Assembly: GCA_031459615.1 (NCBI GenBank)
Contig: JAVKIE010000006.1
Coordinates: 1 to 64,000 of the forward strand
DNA length: 64,000 bases
Source of the DNA: Calidihabitans tengchongensis
GTDB lineage: Bacteria; Sysuimicrobiota; Sysuimicrobiia; Sysuimicrobiales; Kaftiobacteriaceae
Direction of reading: 5' to 3'
The position numbers were made by a program, and so were the translations under genes. The notes beneath the pieces are model-generated. The model worked only from the letters and a program-made list of their open reading frames with translations, ran no database searches and was not told the DNA's origin. Of this stretch, positions 35,963-44,238 are shown in pieces (position 1 is the first letter of the stretch; the number at the start of each line of letters is the position of its first letter).

Positions 35963-37560
35963 CAACCCGGTCCCGCGTAGACAACCTCCCCCGCCACCAC
36001 CGTGGCCACGACCCGGATCCGCAGAAGATCGTCGGGCGTCCCGGCAAACGGATCGTCCGAGAGCACCACACAATCGGCGGCGCGGCCGGGCCCCAGCGCC
36101 CCGCGGGTGCGATCCTCTCCCGTGGCGTGGGCGGCCCCCAGGGTGTATGCCCGCACCGCCTCCTCCAGGGTGAGCGCCTGCTCGGGGTGCCACGCGGCCT
36201 CGGCCGGCGCGCCCGGACGCCGGCGGGTGACCGCGGCGTGGAGTCCCTCCAGCACGCCGGGAGGTTCCACCGGCGCGTCGGAGCCGAAGGCCAGCACGAC
36301 ACCGGCCTCCCGCAGCGACCTCCAGGGGTAGGCCCACCGGCACCGGCGGCCCCAGTACCTCTCGGCGACCTCGCGGTCGCTGGGACAGTGCACCGGCTGC
36401 ATGGACGCCACCACCCCCAGGGCCGCCAGACGCGGAACGTCGTCGGGATGGACCAGCTGCGCGTGCTCGATCCGGTGGCGCGCTCCCCGGCGACGCGAGG
36501 CGTCATGGTGGGCCTCACAGGCGTCCAGGGTCCAGCGCACCGCCCGGTCGCCGATGGCGTGCACCGCGCACCACCACCCGGCCTCCACGGCGCGGCCCAG
36601 CGCGTCGATGAGCTCCTCCCGGTCCAGCACCGCGATGCCGGTGTTGTCGGGCTGGCCGTCGAAGGGCTCCAGCATGCTGGCCGTCTGGGAGCCCAGCGTG
36701 CCGTCGGCGAAGATCTTGACCGGCCCCACCCGCACCCAGTCGTCGCCCACCCCCGTGCGCAGCCCCGTCTCCGCGGCCTCATCCAGGACCGAGAGCGGCA
36801 GGGCGACCCACACCCGCAGCCGCAGCCGCCCCGCGTCCGCCAGCCGCCGGCAGGCCCGCAGCGTCAGCTCGCCGTCGGCGGGATCGGTGCCGGCCATGGC
36901 GTGCACGCCCACGATGCCACGTTCGTGGAGGGCCGCAACCGCCTGCGCGATGGCCCGCTCCACCGCCTGCTCGTCCGGCGGGGGGATGATGCGCCAGACC
37001 AGGTCGGTGGCGCGCTCCTTCAGCACCCCGGTGGGCTCTCCGGCGTGGTCTCTAACGATCTCGCCCCCGGGCGGATCCGGGCTGCGCCGGTCCACGCCGG
37101 CCAGCCGCAGCGCCAGGGAGTTGACCCACAGCAGATGGCCGTCCTTGCTGCCCAGGGCCACCGGGTGGCGCGGACTGACCGGGTCCAGGTCGGCCCGGGT
37201 GGGCAGGCGTCCGTCCGGCCAGACATTCTTGTCCCACCCGCGGCCCAGGACCCACTCTCCGGGCGGGTGGCGCGCCACCACCGCGGCCACCTGCGCCACC
37301 GCCTCCGCCGGCGTGCGGGCGGCGCGCAGGTCGACACGGGTGAGACTGAAGCCGTAGCCGGCCAGGTGGATGTGGCTGTCGACGAAGCCAGGCAGAACCG
37401 TACGCCCGCCCAGATCCACGCGCGCCGCCCCCGCCCACGCTCGCGCCAGCTCCGCGGAGGCGCCCACGGCGACAATGCGCCCGTCCCGGACCGCCAGCGC
37501 CTCCGCCACCGGCCGGGCCGGATCCAGGGTATAGATGCGTCCGCCTGTGAAAATTTTCAA
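35956..37560 (-). CDS. YtcJ-like amidohydrolase
   Basis: The 534-residue amidohydrolase-3 family enzyme has metal ligands in GFVDSHIHLAGYGFSL, the Lys/Asp region VKIFADGTLGSQTASML, His in WWCAVHAIGDRAV and RIEHAQLVHPDD, and Asp in VLAFGSDAPVEPP. YtcJ relatives deacylate N-substituted amines or amino acids; the substrate is unknown. It starts at ATG 37560 (MKIFTGGRIYTL), next to an unusually AT-rich microrepeat. Confidence 0.85.
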   Translation of the reverse strand: MKIFTGGRIYTLDPARPVAEALAVRDGRIVAVGASAELARAWAGAARVDLGGRTVLPGFVDSHIHLAGYGFSLTRVDLRAARTPAEAVAQVAAVVARHPPGEWVLGRGWDKNVWPDGRLPTRADLDPVSPRHPVALGSKDGHLLWVNSLALRLAGVDRRSPDPPGGEIVRDHAGEPTGVLKERATDLVWRIIPPPDEQAVERAIAQAVAALHERGIVGVHAMAGTDPADGELTLRACRRLADAGRLRLRVWVALPLSVLDEAAETGLRTGVGDDWVRVGPVKIFADGTLGSQTASMLEPFDGQPDNTGIAVLDREELIDALGRAVEAGWWCAVHAIGDRAVRWTLDACEAHHDASRRRGARHRIEHAQLVHPDDVPRLAALGVVASMQPVHCPSDREVAERYWGRRCRWAYPWRSLREAGVVLAFGSDAPVEPPGVLEGLHAAVTRRRPGAPAEAAWHPEQALTLEEAVRAYTLGAAHATGEDRTRGALGPGRAADCVVLSDDPFAGTPDDLLRIRVVATVVAGEVVYAGPGWG

Positions 37561-37605
37561 TCTTCTCAGTCTCCTCGATCTTCACAATCTGCTCGATCTG
37601 ACAGG
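37560..37605. repeat. AT-rich degenerate 9-bp microrepeat
   Basis: Minus-strand words GAAGATTGA, GAAGATCGAG and CAGATCGAG recur with about 9-bp spacing directly upstream of the amidohydrolase ATG. The base composition is far below the surroundings. Confidence 0.4.
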
Positions 37606-37677
37606 GAAGCGGGGCGATTCCCTCCTCCGAATCGGGACGGGGAGATCGCGCAGAACAAGTGGGCCTCGCTGCCGCCG

Positions 37678-38226
37678 CTACCAGGCCGCCCGGTCGGCAA
37701 TCCACTCGTACAGAAATACGCGGACGCGCTTGTACACGAAGAAGGTGATCAGCGAGCTGATGGTCCCCTTGAGCAGGTTGAACGGCAGCAGGGCCGGCAG
37801 GACCAGGGCGATGACCTGAGGGCGCGGGATGCCGTAGAAGATGGGGGTGAGGAGGATGTTGGCGGCGACCATCACGCCGGTCATCGCCGCCACTCCCAGC
37901 GCCAGGGACTTGAGGGCGCCGACCTTGGTGTGCTCCACCCGGTAGTACCATCCGGCCACGGCCACCAGGGTCGCTCCCGCCAGGAAATTCATGAAGATTC
38001 CAAACGGCCCGCCGGTGGTCCCCGAGCGGAACACGCTGATCAGCAGCGCCTTCACCGACTCCACCGCCACCCCATAGCCAGGCCCCAGGGCGAAGGTGGC
38101 CACCAGCGCGGGCACTTCGCCGGGATCGTACTTGAGAAACGGCGGAAACGGCGGCAGCGGGAAGTCAAAGTACATGAAGGCGAAGGCCGCAGCCCCCAGC
38201 ACGCCCACCTGGGCAACGCGTCTCAT
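37678..38226 (-). CDS. ribU: ECF transporter S component for riboflavin
   Basis: A 182-residue membrane protein with six helices. The RibU-like first segment AAFAFMYFDFPLPPFPPFLKYDPGEVPAL and the GPGYGVAVESVKALL helix are characteristic. It binds riboflavin and works with shared ECF energising subunits encoded elsewhere. An FMN riboswitch lies upstream and a hairpin covering the ribosome site ends at the base before ATG 38226. Riboflavin transport is therefore supported by both protein and leader. Confidence 0.9.
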   Translation of the reverse strand: MRRVAQVGVLGAAAFAFMYFDFPLPPFPPFLKYDPGEVPALVATFALGPGYGVAVESVKALLISVFRSGTTGGPFGIFMNFLAGATLVAVAGWYYRVEHTKVGALKSLALGVAAMTGVMVAANILLTPIFYGIPRPQVIALVLPALLPFNLLKGTISSLITFFVYKRVRVFLYEWIADRAAW

Positions 38227-38259
38227 CCCTGCCCCCCTCGTCCGACCACGGGGGCAGGG
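38227..38259 (-). promoter_or_regulatory. Ribosome-site-sequestering hairpin before ribU
   Basis: The 10-bp arms CCCTGCCCCC/GGGGGCAGGG directly abut the start codon and bury the SD-like GAGGGGGGCAGGG. This expression platform would block translation when the FMN aptamer is occupied (inference). Confidence 0.65.
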
Positions 38260-38370
38260 ACCCCGGACCGAGCCGGACTGGTCCGCCGGCCCGGGCAGAA
38301 CGGCCTGAGCGCAGGTCCGCGGAAACCACGGACGGGTCCCGGGTCTTGGGACTGCTCACTCAGGCGTCCG

Positions 38371-38540
38371 ACCTTCTCCCATCCGGACTGTACCGTCGGC
38401 CCCGGACTCTCACCGGTGTCCACCGTCCTCCCGCGCGTCGGACGCGGCAGGTCGGGTCGCGGGCTCCAGCCCTCTGGAGGCTGTCACCGCCGGTCGGGAA
38501 TTGCCCCGCGGTCGCGGAGCTCACCCTGCCCCGAAGGTCG
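38371..38540 (-). promoter_or_regulatory. FMN riboswitch (RFN element)
   Basis: The minus strand shows the ordered RFN consensus pieces: CTTCGGGGCAGGGTGAG, AATTCCCGACCGGCGGTGAC, AGCCCGCGACCC, GGTGAGAGTCCGGGGCCGACGGT and AGTCCGGATGGGAGAAGG. It lies about 145 nt upstream of ribU. FMN binding should switch the ribU leader off. Confidence 0.93.
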
Positions 38541-38562
38541 CGCTGTGTGGTTGTCACCGCCC

Positions 38563-38591
38563 ATGCTAGCATGGGGGGGAGAGGCGGTCAA
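38563..38591 (-). promoter_or_regulatory. Promoter of the FMN riboswitch-ribU transcript
   Basis: TTGACC (38586-38591), 17-bp spacer, TAGCAT (38563-38568), placing the transcript start just before the aptamer. Confidence 0.75.
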
Positions 38592-38599
38592 CGTACGAC

Positions 38600-38675
38600 C
38601 ACTGCTTCAACGTTCCAACGCTCCAACGTTTCAACGGAAGGGAAGAGGGAAGATGGAAGAGGGAAGAAGGAAGTG
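38600..38675. repeat. CAACGTT microrepeats and purine-rich tract
   Basis: Four tandem-like words (CTTCAACGTTC, CAACGCTC, CAACGTTTC, AACG) are followed by GGAAGAGGGAAGATGGAAG-type purine repeats leading into the Sec-arsC ribosome site. AT content is unusually high for the window. Confidence 0.45.
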
Positions 38676-38688
38676 GGAGGGCGGACGC

Positions 38689-39099
38689 ATGAAGCGCGTC
38701 CTGTTTGTCTGAGTGGGCAACAGCGCCCGCTCCCAGATGGCGGAAGGCCTGTTCAACAGCATGGCTCCGCCCGGGTGGCGGGCCAGCTCCGCGGGCACGG
38801 AGCCGGCAGCGCGGGTGCGCCCGCAGGCGGTGGAGGTGATGCGGGAGGTGGGCATCGACATCTCCGGCCACCGACCCACGCACCTCCGGGACGCCCTGGG
38901 CCCCGACGTGGCCCTGGTGGTGGGACTGTGCGCGGAGGAGGCGTGCCCGGTGATTCCCGGCGCCGCCAGCGAGCACTGGCCCCTGCCCGACCCCGCGGGC
39001 ACCACGGAACTGCAGTTTTACCGGGACCTGCGTGATGAGCTACGGCGGCGGATCGCCGAGCTGGTGCGCCGGCTGCCGGACGAGACGGCGACCGGGTGA
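38689..39099 (+). CDS. arsC: Selenocysteine-containing arsenate reductase / LMW-phosphatase-fold protein (TGA = Sec8)
   Basis: ATG 38689 begins MKRVLFV, then TGA at 38710-38712, then VGNSARSQMAEGLFN in frame to 39099 (136 residues). The joined start MKRVLFVUVGNSARSQMAEG has the family's CX5R phosphate loop with the nucleophilic Cys replaced by UGA. The paired redox cysteines of thioredoxin-coupled ArsC (Cys81 and Cys86, GLCAEEACPVIPG) and the DP acid motif (LPDPAG) are present. A 6-bp stem (GTGGGC/GCCCGC, 38713-38730) follows the TGA immediately; a weaker stem CCGC/GCGG lies at the usual SECIS distance. Arsenate or another oxyanion is the likely substrate. Confidence 0.85.
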
Positions 39100-39101
39100 G
39101 G

Positions 39102-39293
39102 CTACTCCTCCGGCGGCGCGACGGTGATGGACACGCGGGTGACGCCCACCGCCCGCAGCGCCGCCCGCAGCCGCTCGGCCGCCTGCAGCACGACATCGGC
39201 AGGCAGAGCCTGGTCTCCGGCCAGCGCCACTTCGGCCCGTCGGGTTCCGTCCTCTTCCCGGGTGATCCGGATCTGCTGCGCGGTGACGGCCAT
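39102..39293 (-). CDS. Small hypothetical protein with Pho-box promoter
   Basis: A 63-residue protein (start MAVTAQQIRITREED) of unknown family, predicted as two strands and a helix (AERLRAALRAVGVTRVSITV). ATG 39293 follows AGGGGTCCAGG. The promoter carries three 11-bp Pho-type repeats and a TAGAAT box, which suggests control by phosphate like the adjacent phoU-pst genes. It converges with Sec-arsC, three bases between the stops. Confidence 0.55.
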   Translation of the reverse strand: MAVTAQQIRITREEDGTRRAEVALAGDQALPADVVLQAAERLRAALRAVGVTRVSITVAPPEE

Positions 39294-39305
39294 CCTGGAC
39301 CCCTA

Positions 39306-39353
39306 ATTCTACCCTAGCCGCCGAAGGTCAAGGGCGCGTCAAGGGCGCGTGAA
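39306..39353 (-). promoter_or_regulatory. Pho box (three 11-bp repeats) and -10 element
   Basis: The minus strand reads TTCACGCGCCC, TTGACGCGCCC, TTGACCTTCGG in exact 11-bp steps (39353 down to 39321). TAGAAT follows at 39306-39311. It shares the TT[C/G]-start and 11-bp phase with the pstS box. Confidence 0.65.
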
Positions 39354-39390
39354 GCAGCCGGCAACGCCCCCCGCGCGGCGGGGGAGCGGG

Positions 39391-40065
39391 TCACACGTTC
39401 AGCTCGCGCAGCTGCCCGGTGGCGATGTAGACGACCCGCTCCGCGACGTTGGTGATGTGGTCGGCGGCCCGCTCCAGGTGCTGGGCCACCAGGATCAGGT
39501 CCACGGCCCGAGGGGTGGCGCCCGGATCCTCCCTCATGGCGGTCAGCAGGTCCCCGACCACCCGGGACCGCAGAGCGTCCACCACGTCATCCTGGCGGGA
39601 CACCGCCTCGGCCAGGACGGCGTCCCGGCCGGCGAAGGACTGGAGGGCGTCGGACAGCATCCGCTGGATTACCTGCTCCATCTGCACGATGTCCCCCACC
39701 GACGCGGGCAGCGGCCCCCGGCCCAGGCGCAGGACGGCCCGGGCCACGGCCTCGGCGTGGTCGGCCATCCGCTCCAGGTCGAGGGAGATGACCAGGATGG
39801 ACAGCAGCTCCCGCAGGTCGGTGGCCACCGGCTGCTGGGTGGCGATCACCCGGGCCACCTGCCGTTCCACCTCCAGGTGCAGGCGGTCCGCGTCGTCGTC
39901 GGCGGCGATGACGGCCCGCGCCTGCTCCGGGTCCTGGCGCACCAGGGCGTCCACCGCCCGGTGGATCAGGTCCCCGCACAGGCGGCCCAGGCGGGCCACA
40001 TCGGCCTCCAGCTCCCGCAGGGCCGTGTCGTAGGTGCCCCGAAAGTGACGTCCCCGCTCGGTCAC
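39391..40065 (-). CDS. phoU: Phosphate-signalling accessory protein PhoU
   Basis: The 224-residue PhoU has two three-helix bundles: RHFRGTYDTALRELEADVARLG, then the metal-site helix LLSILVISLDLERMADHAEAVA and its second-half equivalent LVAQHLERAADHITNVAERVVYIA. It inhibits Pho signalling when phosphate is plentiful through contact with PstSCAB. It is the last gene of the pst operon, seven bases after pstB. Confidence 0.92.
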   Translation of the reverse strand: MTERGRHFRGTYDTALRELEADVARLGRLCGDLIHRAVDALVRQDPEQARAVIAADDDADRLHLEVERQVARVIATQQPVATDLRELLSILVISLDLERMADHAEAVARAVLRLGRGPLPASVGDIVQMEQVIQRMLSDALQSFAGRDAVLAEAVSRQDDVVDALRSRVVGDLLTAMREDPGATPRAVDLILVAQHLERAADHITNVAERVVYIATGQLRELNV

Positions 40066-40072
40066 GGGATCC

Positions 40073-40891
40073 TCACCCGAACCGACCCGCGATGTAGTCC
40101 TCGGTGCGCGGGTCCACCGGTCGGGTGAACACCGCCTCGGTGGTCCCCCACTCCACCAGCTCCCCGTTCAGCAGGAAGGCGGTGACGTCCGACACCCGGG
40201 CGGCCTGTTGCATGTTGTGGGTGACGATCACCAGCGTGTAGTCCCGGGCGAGGTCCTCCATCAGGGCCTCGATGCGGGCCGTGGAGATGGGGTCCAGGGC
40301 GGAACAGGGTTCGTCCAGCAGCAGGACCTCGGGTTCCACCGCCAGCGCCCGGGCGATGCACAGCCGCTGCTGTTGGCCGCCGGACAGCTCCAGGCCGCTC
40401 TTCCGGTGCAGGTCGTCCTTCACCTCGTCCCACAGGGACGCCTGCCGCAGGGCCCGCTCCACCCGCTCGTCCAGCTCCCGCCGGCTCAGGCTCCGGTGCA
40501 GCCGCAGGCCGAAGGCCACGTTCTCGTACACCGACTTGGGAAACGGGGTCGGCTTCTGGAAGACCATGCCGATCCGCAGCCGGACCTCCACGGGATCCAC
40601 ACCCGGGGCGTACAGATCCTGACCGCGGAACAGCACCCGTCCCTCGGTGCGGACCCCGGGGAGCAGCTCGTTCATCCGGTTGATGGCGCGCACCAGGGTG
40701 CTCTTCCCGCAGCCCGAGGGCCCAATGACTGCGGTGATGCGGTGCTCCGGGACCTCCAGGGTCACGCCCCGCAGGGCGGGCTGCGCCCCATACCACACGC
40801 GCAGGTCCTCCACCCGCAGGACCGGCACACCCGGGGCCACTGCCCGGTGCGCCACCTCCGGCTTCAAGCGCGCCTGAACCGCCGTGTCCAT
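40073..40891 (-). CDS. pstB: Phosphate ABC transporter ATPase PstB
   Basis: The 272-residue ATPase has Walker A GPSGCGKSTLVRAINRMNEL, the Q loop GMVFQKPTPFPKSV, signature LSGGQQQRLCIARAL, Walker B VLLLDEPCSALDP and switch His in VIVTHNMQQAARVSD. It powers phosphate uptake through PstCA. ATG 40891 follows GAGGAGGAGACC, so the longer frame to 40945 is rejected. Confidence 0.95.
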   Translation of the reverse strand: MDTAVQARLKPEVAHRAVAPGVPVLRVEDLRVWYGAQPALRGVTLEVPEHRITAVIGPSGCGKSTLVRAINRMNELLPGVRTEGRVLFRGQDLYAPGVDPVEVRLRIGMVFQKPTPFPKSVYENVAFGLRLHRSLSRRELDERVERALRQASLWDEVKDDLHRKSGLELSGGQQQRLCIARALAVEPEVLLLDEPCSALDPISTARIEALMEDLARDYTLVIVTHNMQQAARVSDVTAFLLNGELVEWGTTEAVFTRPVDPRTEDYIAGRFG

Positions 40892-40901
40892 GGTCTCCTC
40901 C

Positions 40902-41783
40902 TCACCACCGGATGCAGGCACGGTTCCGCAACCCGATGGCGGCACCGTTCAGGACCAGCAGGACCGCCAGCAACACCAGGATGCCCGCCGCGGCCAGCCG
41001 GTGAAACTCCGGATTCGGGAGCGACACGTAGTTGAAGATCTGGATGGGCAGGACCGTAAAGTAATCCCACACGCCGCGCGGCAGAAAAGGCACGTACTGC
41101 AACGCCCCCAGCATGATGAGGGGAGCCGTCTCGCCCACGGCCCGGGAAAGCGACAGGATGGTCCCCGTGAGGATGCCCGAGGACGCGTACGGCAGCACGT
41201 GATGCCGCACCACCTGCCAGCGGGTCGCGCCCAGGGCGTACGCGGCCTCGCGGACGGAGAAGGGGACCGCCCGGATGGCCTCGCGGCTGGACAGGATGGT
41301 CAGAGGCAGGACCAGCAGGGTCAGGGTCAGCGCCCCCGCGAGCACGCTCTTGCCCATCCGCAGCCCTTCCACGAACAGCCCCAGGCCCAGAAGGCCGTAC
41401 AGGACCGAGGGGATCGCGGCCAGGTTCGCGATGTTGACCTCCAGCAGCCGGGCCAGGCGGCCGGGCGGCGCGTACTCTTCCAGGTAGACCGCCGCGGCCA
41501 CCCCCAGGGGGAAGGCCACGACGCTCATCAGACCCGCCACGTACAGGGTCCCCACCAGGGCGCTCGCATAGCCCGCCTGGTGGGGGAACCGTGAGGGGAA
41601 GTTCGTCACCAGTTCCGGCCGCAGGTAGGCGGCCCCGTCCCGGGCCACGTCCACCAGCAGGGTCGCCAGGAACACCAGACCGAGGACGGTGGCGGCCTGG
41701 CAGGCGGCCACGAACAGCCGCGCGAAAGCCTTCCGCCGTTCCAGACGTCGCCGCCAGAGCTGCTCCACGGCCACAGCGGTCAC
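40902..41783 (-). CDS. pstA: Phosphate ABC transporter permease PstA
   Basis: The 293-residue permease has six helices. The EAA loop region is REAAYALGATRWQVVRHHVLP followed by SGILTGTILSLSRAVGETAPLIMLG, which is characteristic of PstA. GTG 41783 overlaps the pstC stop (GTGA). It pairs with PstC to form the phosphate channel. Confidence 0.93.
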   Translation of the reverse strand: MTAVAVEQLWRRRLERRKAFARLFVAACQAATVLGLVFLATLLVDVARDGAAYLRPELVTNFPSRFPHQAGYASALVGTLYVAGLMSVVAFPLGVAAAVYLEEYAPPGRLARLLEVNIANLAAIPSVLYGLLGLGLFVEGLRMGKSVLAGALTLTLLVLPLTILSSREAIRAVPFSVREAAYALGATRWQVVRHHVLPYASSGILTGTILSLSRAVGETAPLIMLGALQYVPFLPRGVWDYFTVLPIQIFNYVSLPNPEFHRLAAAGILVLLAVLLVLNGAAIGLRNRACIRW

Positions 41784-42781
41784 AGGTACCGCTCCCGGAA
41801 GCGTTGGACCACCCGCACGCTCAACACGTTCATGACGAACGTCGCCGCAAACAGCAGCATCCCCGCCGCGAACAGGGTCCGGTATTCCACCGAACCGTAC
41901 GGGGTGTCGCCCAGGCTCACCTGCACGATGAACGCGGTGACGGTTTCGACCGTCTCCAGGGGGTTCGCCGTCCAGGTGGGCCTCTGCCCCGCGGCCAGGG
42001 CCACGATCATGGTCTCCCCCACCGCCCGGGACAGGGCCAGCACGCATGCGGCCGCGATCCCCGACAAAGCCGCCGGCAGGACCACCCGCACCGCCACCTC
42101 CATGCGGGTGGCGCCCAGGGCGTACGCCCCGTACCGCAGGTCCACGGGTACGGCGCGCATGACGTCCTCGCTGAGGGAGGACACCAGAGGCAGGATCATC
42201 ATCCCCATCACCAGGCCCGCGGACAGGGCGTTCTGGGCGGCCAGGGCCGCTCCGAACAGGTGGTCCTGCAGAAACGGGGTCACGAACGTGAGGGCGAAGT
42301 ACCCGTAGACGATGGTGGGGACCCCGGCCAGGACCTCCAGGGCGGGCTTCACCCGCCCCCGGACGGAGTCCGGCGCGAACTCGCTCAGGTACACCGCAGC
42401 CAGCAGGCCCAGGGGCACCGCCACCGCCAGGGCGATGGCGCTCGTGAGCACGGTGCCCGCCACCAGGGGAAGGACGCCGAAACGCCTGGTGCTGAACAGC
42501 GGGCTCCACGTGGTCTCGGTGAAGAACTCCCGCACCAGCCGCCAGGGATGACCCACCAGGTCGGGGCGGGCCTCCGCGAACCGCTGGAGGTCCGCCCGGA
42601 CAGGCACGAGTCTCGGGTCTGCGGCGTCCAGGGGGAGCCGGAAGAACTGGACGGTCTCGAAGGCCAGCACCGCCACAATGGCGACAGTGATCCCCACCGA
42701 GAGCAGCGCGCTCGCTGCCAGAGCGGCTTCCACCCACCGCTCCTCCCGTCTCCGGGCCCCGCCGGGCCGACCGCCTGTCAT
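41780..42781 (-). CDS. pstC: Phosphate ABC transporter permease PstC
   Basis: The 333-residue permease shows the EAA motif YGAYALGATRMEVAVRVVLP, then ACVLALSRAVGETMIVALAAG and VPTIVYGYFALTF, all typical of PstC. An extended periplasmic loop lies between helices 1 and 2. It starts at ATG 42781, directly after pstS, and overlaps pstA by four bases. Confidence 0.93.
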   Translation of the reverse strand: MTGGRPGGARRREERWVEAALAASALLSVGITVAIVAVLAFETVQFFRLPLDAADPRLVPVRADLQRFAEARPDLVGHPWRLVREFFTETTWSPLFSTRRFGVLPLVAGTVLTSAIALAVAVPLGLLAAVYLSEFAPDSVRGRVKPALEVLAGVPTIVYGYFALTFVTPFLQDHLFGAALAAQNALSAGLVMGMMILPLVSSLSEDVMRAVPVDLRYGAYALGATRMEVAVRVVLPAALSGIAAACVLALSRAVGETMIVALAAGQRPTWTANPLETVETVTAFIVQVSLGDTPYGSVEYRTLFAAGMLLFAATFVMNVLSVRVVQRFRERYL

Positions 42782-42784
42782 GCG

Positions 42785-43969
42785 TCACCGGCAGTGGGCC
42801 ACATACTCCGTGCTCACCCGGTCCAGGGTGGCGTGCCCCGCGGCCTGGCCGCCCTCCCGGAAGGCGGTGCCGGGCCGCAGCCGCGTCACGCACTGGCGCG
42901 CAGCGGCGTACACCGCGTCGGGGAACTCCACGTAGCCCACCGCCCGCGTGAGGCTGGTCTTCTTCCCCCGCTGGCGGGGGTCGTCCACCTGGAGGTTCAC
43001 GCCCGTGCCCGCCCCCACGTACCAGCGGGCGAACTCGCGCACCTCCGGCCTGGTCAGGGCGCTGGTGCGGTTCAGGTAGATGAAGAGGGGACGGGTCAGC
43101 GGGTAGCGGCCTGACTTGGTGTTGTCAAAGGTGGGTTCGATCCCGCGGCACTGGTCGTTGGACGTGAGGCCTGCGCCCGCGCCGGGGTCGATGGCGACCC
43201 CCTTCACGCGCCCCAGGTTCTCCTCCAGGTAGGCCAGCCCGAAGTAGCCCAGGGCCCCCTCGTCCCGGCCGACGAACTGCACGGTCACGTTGTCGTCCTC
43301 GGTGGCCAGGTAGTCCCCGCGGCTGGCCTTCGCTCTGCCCACCACCATCTCCGTGAAGCTGTCGAACGTCCCCGAGTCCGCTCCGGCTCCCGCCAGCCGC
43401 AGGGGCCGGTCCGGAAAGGTGGGCCGGATCTGGCGCCAGCTGGTGATCTTCCGCTCCGCCTCGGGCTCCCACATCTGCTTGAGCTCGCCCAGGGTGAGGC
43501 AGGTGGCCCACGTGTTGCGGGGGTGCACCACCACGCTGAGCCCGTCGATGGCCACGGGGACTTCCACGTAGCTCACCTGGTGGCGCCGGCACGCCTCGTC
43601 CTCCTCAGGCCGGATGGGCCGGGAGGCGTCCTGGATGTCCGTGCGGGACTGGGGGCTGTCGGCGCAGAACTTCTTGAACCCCCCACCGGTTCCGCTGATC
43701 CCCACGGTGATGCGCACGTTCCGGCCCTGAGCCGTCTTGCGGAACTCCTCCGCCACCGCGCTCGTCAGCGGCCCCACGGTGCTGGACCCGTCCACCACCA
43801 CGGTCCCCGGAGGACTGGCGGTGGCGCCCGGCCGGTCCTGGGCCCGGCCCGGCATCCCCGCCACCAGCCCCGTCAGCAGCGCCACCACCCCCACCCACCT
43901 GCATCCTCTCTGCCGGCACCCCACAGAGCACCTCCGGATCCACGGGAGAGTGGCCGGGACGCCCCGCAC
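42785..43969 (-). CDS. pstS: Phosphate-binding protein PstS
   Basis: An exported substrate-binding protein of about 394 residues. A basic N-terminus precedes hydrophobic WVGVVALLTGLVAG, and the mature part begins TVVVDGSSTVGPLTSAVAEE. Phosphate contacts are expected in GSSTV, GISGTGGGFKKF and AGADSGTFDSFTE. It is the first gene of pstS-C-A-B-phoU and sits behind five Pho repeats. The exact start among several upstream GTGs is uncertain. Confidence 0.9.
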   Translation of the reverse strand: MRGVPATLPWIRRCSVGCRQRGCRWVGVVALLTGLVAGMPGRAQDRPGATASPPGTVVVDGSSTVGPLTSAVAEEFRKTAQGRNVRITVGISGTGGGFKKFCADSPQSRTDIQDASRPIRPEEDEACRRHQVSYVEVPVAIDGLSVVVHPRNTWATCLTLGELKQMWEPEAERKITSWRQIRPTFPDRPLRLAGAGADSGTFDSFTEMVVGRAKASRGDYLATEDDNVTVQFVGRDEGALGYFGLAYLEENLGRVKGVAIDPGAGAGLTSNDQCRGIEPTFDNTKSGRYPLTRPLFIYLNRTSALTRPEVREFARWYVGAGTGVNLQVDDPRQRGKKTSLTRAVGYVEFPDAVYAAARQCVTRLRPGTAFREGGQAAGHATLDRVSTEYVAHCR

Positions 43970-44082
43970 AGGCCGGCCGCCTCTTCTGCCGGGCCGGCGG
44001 GATCCCGTCGCCTTGTGACCGGACCGGCGTGTCGGCCGCCCGTCTGGGGGCGCCTCCGGCTATGCGGCCTGACGGTAGCACG

Positions 44083-44137
44083 CCGACTCCCAAGGCCGGG
44101 TGAACGGGACGCCAAGGGCGGGCGAAACCCGTGTGAA
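44083..44137 (-). promoter_or_regulatory. Pho box of the pst operon (five 11-bp repeats)
   Basis: Minus strand in exact 11-bp steps: TTCACACGGGT, TTCGCCCGCCC, TTGGCGTCCCG, TTCACCCGGCC, TTGGGAGTCGG (44137 down to 44083). PhoB/PhoP bind 11-bp direct repeats of this kind. It lies 114 bp before the pstS start and is the best candidate for phosphate control of the operon. Confidence 0.8.
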
Positions 44138-44238
44138 GGGCTCCGGGCGAGGCCTGTTCCTGGCGCTGGAACGTCCTGGCGGGAAGCGTGCTCTCCGCAG
44201 ACCCGTGCGACGCCGGATGGACGGAGGGGGGTGCGCCC

